Source: Gp13-AA77 sp035946735 (GTDB taxonomy: Bacteria > Acidobacteriota > Terriglobia > UBA7540). Taken from it: 64,000 nucleotides of DNA. The notes under the pieces were generated by a model that had not been told where the DNA came from, did not search any database, and worked only from the letters and a program-made list of their open reading frames with translations. The stretch's first letter is position 1, and every line of letters starts with the position of its first letter. Below, one piece after another: positions 60,950-64,000 of the stretch. Position numbers and translations under genes: made by a program. The stretch spans positions 27,894-91,893 of the forward strand of contig DASYYZ010000033.1 of NCBI GenBank assembly GCA_035946735.1. The letters are read 5' to 3'.

Positions 60950-63564
60950 ATGCGCTGGTACCAACGCTTCTTCAGCAGGGGGCTCACGGAAAAGAAGCTC
61001 GACGCCGAGCTGCGATTCCACCTGGAACAGCAAATAGCCGATTACGTCGCGGCGGGGATGAAGCCCGACGAAGCTCGCCGCCGCGCGCGGCTCGAATTCG
61101 GCGGCTTGGACCAAATGAAAGAAGAATGCCGCGACGTGGGTGCCGCGCATCTGGTCGAGACCTTGATACAGGACCTGCGTTACGGTTTGCGACAGCTCCG
61201 GCGCTCTCCAGGCTTCGCAGCCGTGGCGGCACTGACCCTCGCGCTAGGCATCGGCGCCAACACGGCGATTTTCGGCGTCGTCGATGCGGTCTTGTTGCGG
61301 CCCTTGCCCTACAAGGACCCGTCGCGCCTGGTCTGGGCCACGGAACGGTTTGCGTTTAATCACGGAAGCGCGGGGGTGATCAGTCCGGATTTTGCCGGCT
61401 GGCAGGAGCACAACCAGGTCTTCGAAGAAATCGGCGCCTCCAACGGCGGCGCGGGCGCGAACCTTACCGGAGTTGGCCAGGCGGCGCGCGTCAGCATCAC
61501 GAACGTTACGGTCGGCTTCTTCCCCATGCTGGGTGTGCGCCCGATCATCGGTCGATTATTTTTGGCGCAAGAAGCAAGGTTAGGACGGGAGCGCGTCGCG
61601 CTGCTTAGCGAGACGCTGTGGCGTAATCAGTTCGGCGCGGATTCTCGTGTCTTGGGAAGAACGATTCAACTCGACGGTACGCCTTACACCGTCGTCGGCG
61701 TCATGCCCGCGAGTTTGCGTCCAACCGCAAACCTCTGGACGCCATTCGCCGTGAATGAGGCGAGGTTTTCTCCTCAATCCCCAACCTGGGCCATCCTGAC
61801 CGTTGTGGCGCGCCTGAAAGCCGGCGTTGACATCCAACAGGCTCAGTCGAACCTGCAAGTCATCACCCGCCAGATGGACAAGGAATATCCCCCGCAGGCC
61901 GCGAGATTCCGAGCCCAGGAGAGTGTTGAAGTGCTCCCGCTACAGGAGTTCCTTGTTCATAACGTCCGATCCCTCTTGCTGATTCTGCTGGGGGCCACCG
62001 CACTCGTGTTATTGATCGCCTGCGTGAACGTCGCCAACTTGCTGCTCTCTCGGGGTATGGTTCGGAGCAGGGAGATGGCCGTGCGCACGTCGCTCGGGGC
62101 CGGGCGCGCGCGGCTGGTCCGGCAATGCCTCACTGAAGCTCTGCTGCTGGCAATCGCCGGAAGCGGGCTCGGGGGCGTGGTCGGTTTCTGGGGGACCGCA
62201 ATTCTGGAGCAGCTCATTCCGCCGACTCTTCCCGCGGACATCCACCTCGACTTGCGAATTCTCGCGTTTTCCACTGCCATCTCGCTGCTGGCCGTGCTCG
62301 TGTTTGGCCTCGGCCCCGCCCTGATCGCTTCGAGAGCAGATGTCGGTGAAGTACTTAAGGGCGGACGGTTGCGTCTTAGGGGTGGTCGCACATCCCATCG
62401 CCTCCGCAGCTATCTATCCACTGCCGAAATCGCAGTGTCGTTGGTTTTGCTGATCGGCGCCGGCCTTCTTGTGCGAAGTCTTCTGAGTCTCAGTGAGGTA
62501 CCGCTCGGTTTCGATCCTCACGACCTGCTGATCAGCACGGTTGAAAGGCCATTGACGATCAGCAACTCCGGAGAGTACGCAGCCTTCTTCCAGGCCGCAC
62601 TGGAACGGATCCAGAAACTGCCTGGGGTGCTAGATGCCTCGCTGATTTCGCAATACCCTTTCGGTCCGCCTCACAACGGCAGCTTGCGCCTGAACGTCCA
62701 GGGCGCGGAGCAGGTGAGTCCGCCGCAGGGTTTCCGGGTCACCGACATCAGCCCCGATTACTTCCGCACAATGAGGATCCGACTATTGAAAGGGCGCGTC
62801 TTCAGCGAGGTGGACACGGCAGACAGTCAGCCTGTTGTCATCATCAATGACGCGCTCGACCGAATGGTCTTTAACGGCCGCGACCCGATCGGACAACATG
62901 TCAGCTTTGTCGCAACCCCGCCAGCCTGGATGACGGTGGTTGGTGTGGTCTCGGCCGTAAGGGCCGACTCGCTGGAAGAGGAGCCTGGAGCAGAAATGTT
63001 CTTGCCGTACCTTCAGCAGCCACTTTCAGCATGACCTTTATGCTGCGAACAGGATCTGATCCGCACCCGCTCGTCGGCGCGGTCCGAAACGTCGTCCAGC
63101 AGTTGGATAAGAATCAGCCGGTGATGGATGTCGCCACGATGGACGATGTCATTGCGGCCTCCATAGCACCGAGGCGGTTCAACGCCATGCTGCTGGGCAT
63201 TTTCGCACTGCTCGCGCTGATTCTTGCGGCGGTTGGGATCTATGGAATGGTGGCGTGTTCCTGCAGCCAGCGGACTCATGAATTTGGGATTCGAATGGCG
63301 CTTGGGGCCGAGCGGCGCCAAGTATTGCGTACGGTGCTTGCCGCGAGCGCCCGGATAGCGCTCGGAGGTACGGCCATCGGCCTCGTTGCGGCGCTGGGGC
63401 TCACACGGCTGATCTCGAGCATGCTGTATGGCATCAGCGCGCACGACCCGCTCACCCTCGCCGCAGTCGCTCTTCTACTGTTGTTGATGGCGCTGGTGGG
63501 GGCGTACCTCCCCGCACGCCGCGCCACGAAGGTCGATCCCATGGTCGCACTGCGATGCGAATAA
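60950..63564 (+). pseudogene. ADOP-type ABC permease, split by a frameshift
   Basis: The first frame (60950-63034, 694 residues) has the ADOP N-terminal domain (LDAELRFHLEQQIADYVAAG), the MacB-like periplasmic domain after SPGFAAVAALTLALGIGANT and the first FtsX module. It breaks off after FLPYLQQPLSA. The second frame (63031-63564, 177 residues) continues MTFMLRTGSDP and ends with the second FtsX module (GIYGMVACSCSQRTHEFGIR ... RRATKVDPMVALR). The two overlap by ATGA, and one missing base near 63030 restores a single chain of about 870 residues, the normal ADOP length. A translationally coupled two-gene version is possible but would be unusual. The natural export substrate is unknown. Confidence 0.82.
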
Positions 63565-63602
63565 ACCGGCCTGCGAGCCGGCGTAAGACAATGCGCCATC
63601 CT

Positions 63603-63620
63603 GGGGCCGGGTGCGGCCCC
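63603..63620 (-). terminator. Hairpin between convergent ADOP and cydB genes
   Basis: GGGGCC (63603-63608) and GGCCCC (63615-63620) form a 6-bp GC stem with a 6-base loop directly after the cydB stop. No T run follows on either strand, so it is at best a weak terminator. Confidence 0.3.
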
Positions 63621-64000
63621 TCAGTACCCGTGATCGCCGACGTGAACCTTACCGCTGAAGGTCCGGTGGGCGTAGCTGGTGTAGAGAATCACGCCGATCA
63701 TCCCCACCAGGTTCGCCACGAGCGAAGCGCGCAGCGCGTGCGGTGAAGAAGCGGCATTGAAGATGGTCAGGCCGTATCGGGGATCGATGCTGGAATAGAG
63801 AAGGTTGGGGTACACCGTCATGGCGGCGGCGCCGAGCAGGCCGACGATGGTCAGCACCGAAGCGCGGAAACCCCAGCGCTCGCGGCCGGGTTGGCGCGAT
63901 CGAAACCCCCAGGTGAGACCGAGCAGGGCCAGCAGTGGAAACACCCAGGCCACGGGATAGGTGCGGAAAGTGGCGCTAATTGAACGAGTACCGGAACCTT
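63621..64000 (-). CDS. cydB: Cytochrome bd ubiquinol oxidase subunit II (CydB), C-terminal part
   Basis: About 126 residues are visible; the frame is open to the right edge, so the N-terminal two thirds are outside. RTYPVAWVFPLLALLGLTWG and a following hydrophobic segment precede PNLLYSSIDPRYGLTIFNA, then ASSPHALRASLVANLVGMIG and VILYTSYAHRTFSGKVH. P-N-x-L ... D-P-x-x-x-L-T-I-x-N-A-A-S-S is the hallmark of the CydB C-terminus. CydAB reduces O2 with quinol at low oxygen. cydA should lie beyond the edge. Confidence 0.85.
   Translation of the reverse strand, partial: GSGTRSISATFRTYPVAWVFPLLALLGLTWGFRSRQPGRERWGFRASVLTIVGLLGAAAMTVYPNLLYSSIDPRYGLTIFNAASSPHALRASLVANLVGMIGVILYTSYAHRTFSGKVHVGDHGY

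Noticed and set aside
63031..63564. Independent small FtsX-like gene
   Set aside because: It begins exactly where the ADOP chain breaks and supplies the missing second module at the right distance. A separate gene is less likely.
1..64000. CRISPR array, tRNA or rRNA genes
   Set aside because: No regularly spaced identical repeats of 23-40 bases, no TPsiC-like GGTTCGAATCC with an acceptor stem, and no conserved rRNA core were found when reading through.

Overview
The window looks like a chromosomal segment of an Acidobacteriota bacterium (class Acidobacteriia in the broad sense, nearest in style to Solibacter/Bryobacter-type genomes). The evidence is family-level: four very large TonB-dependent receptors with an N-terminal carboxypeptidase-regulatory-like domain, a PadR regulator next to an ADOP-type ABC permease, many Tat-signal sugar enzymes, ASPIC/UnbV and FG-GAP proteins, TPR proteins and a DUF2911 protein. 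No rRNA, tRNA or CRISPR array was seen.

Layout. 1-2858 (+): a left-truncated tandem alpha/beta hydrolase and a Tat-exported mannonate dehydratase. 3328-8601 (-): a TonB receptor followed 6 bp later by a TPR protein. 8917-15703 (-): a complete kdp potassium-pump operon. It reads Usp-like protein, a 27-residue membrane peptide, kdpF, kdpA, kdpB, kdpC and a decayed outer-membrane barrel gene, and it is preceded by a four-copy, 11-bp-spaced direct repeat that looks like a PhoP/KdpE-class operator. 15743-17884 (+): an S1/P1 nuclease scrap, a secreted unknown and a cytochrome P450. 18064-25562: a LacI-type regulator divergent from a TonB receptor plus beta-propeller/phosphoesterase pair.

25563-33100 is an accessory, decaying zone. 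It holds a high-GC TPR-sulfotransferase split by a frameshift, the broken C-terminal half of a second phosphoesterase with a strong terminator, pieces of two different tyrosine recombinases, an ATPase-like scrap and an SRAP (YedK/HMCES) scrap. Intact genes within it are a secreted unknown and a Gfo/Idh/MocA oxidoreductase. 33191-47084 is a carbohydrate and envelope block: a mutarotase-like protein, a TonB receptor, DUF2911, a PhyH dioxygenase gene with one nonsense codon, a GH42-type glycosidase, an unknown Tat protein and an HGSNAT/DUF5009-type membrane acyltransferase.

47580-60264 is the most unusual block, and every product appears exported. It contains a 1285-residue FG-GAP + ASPIC/UnbV + one-cysteine redoxin + TPR fusion divergent from a seven-haem cytochrome c. 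A TPR protein, a fourth TonB receptor and an FG-GAP repeat protein follow. 60499-64000 holds a PadR regulator with a recognisable operator, an ADOP permease split by a frameshift, and the C-terminal part of cydB running off the right edge.

How the genes may work together (inference): the receptors import oligosaccharides or other large substrates, and the hydrolases, mannonate dehydratase, GH42 enzyme and oxidoreductase process hexuronate- or galactose-containing material. The kdp operon supplies potassium at low external K+. About ten broken genes or fragments in 64 kb, concentrated at 25.5-33 kb, show ongoing gene decay and past mobile-element activity.
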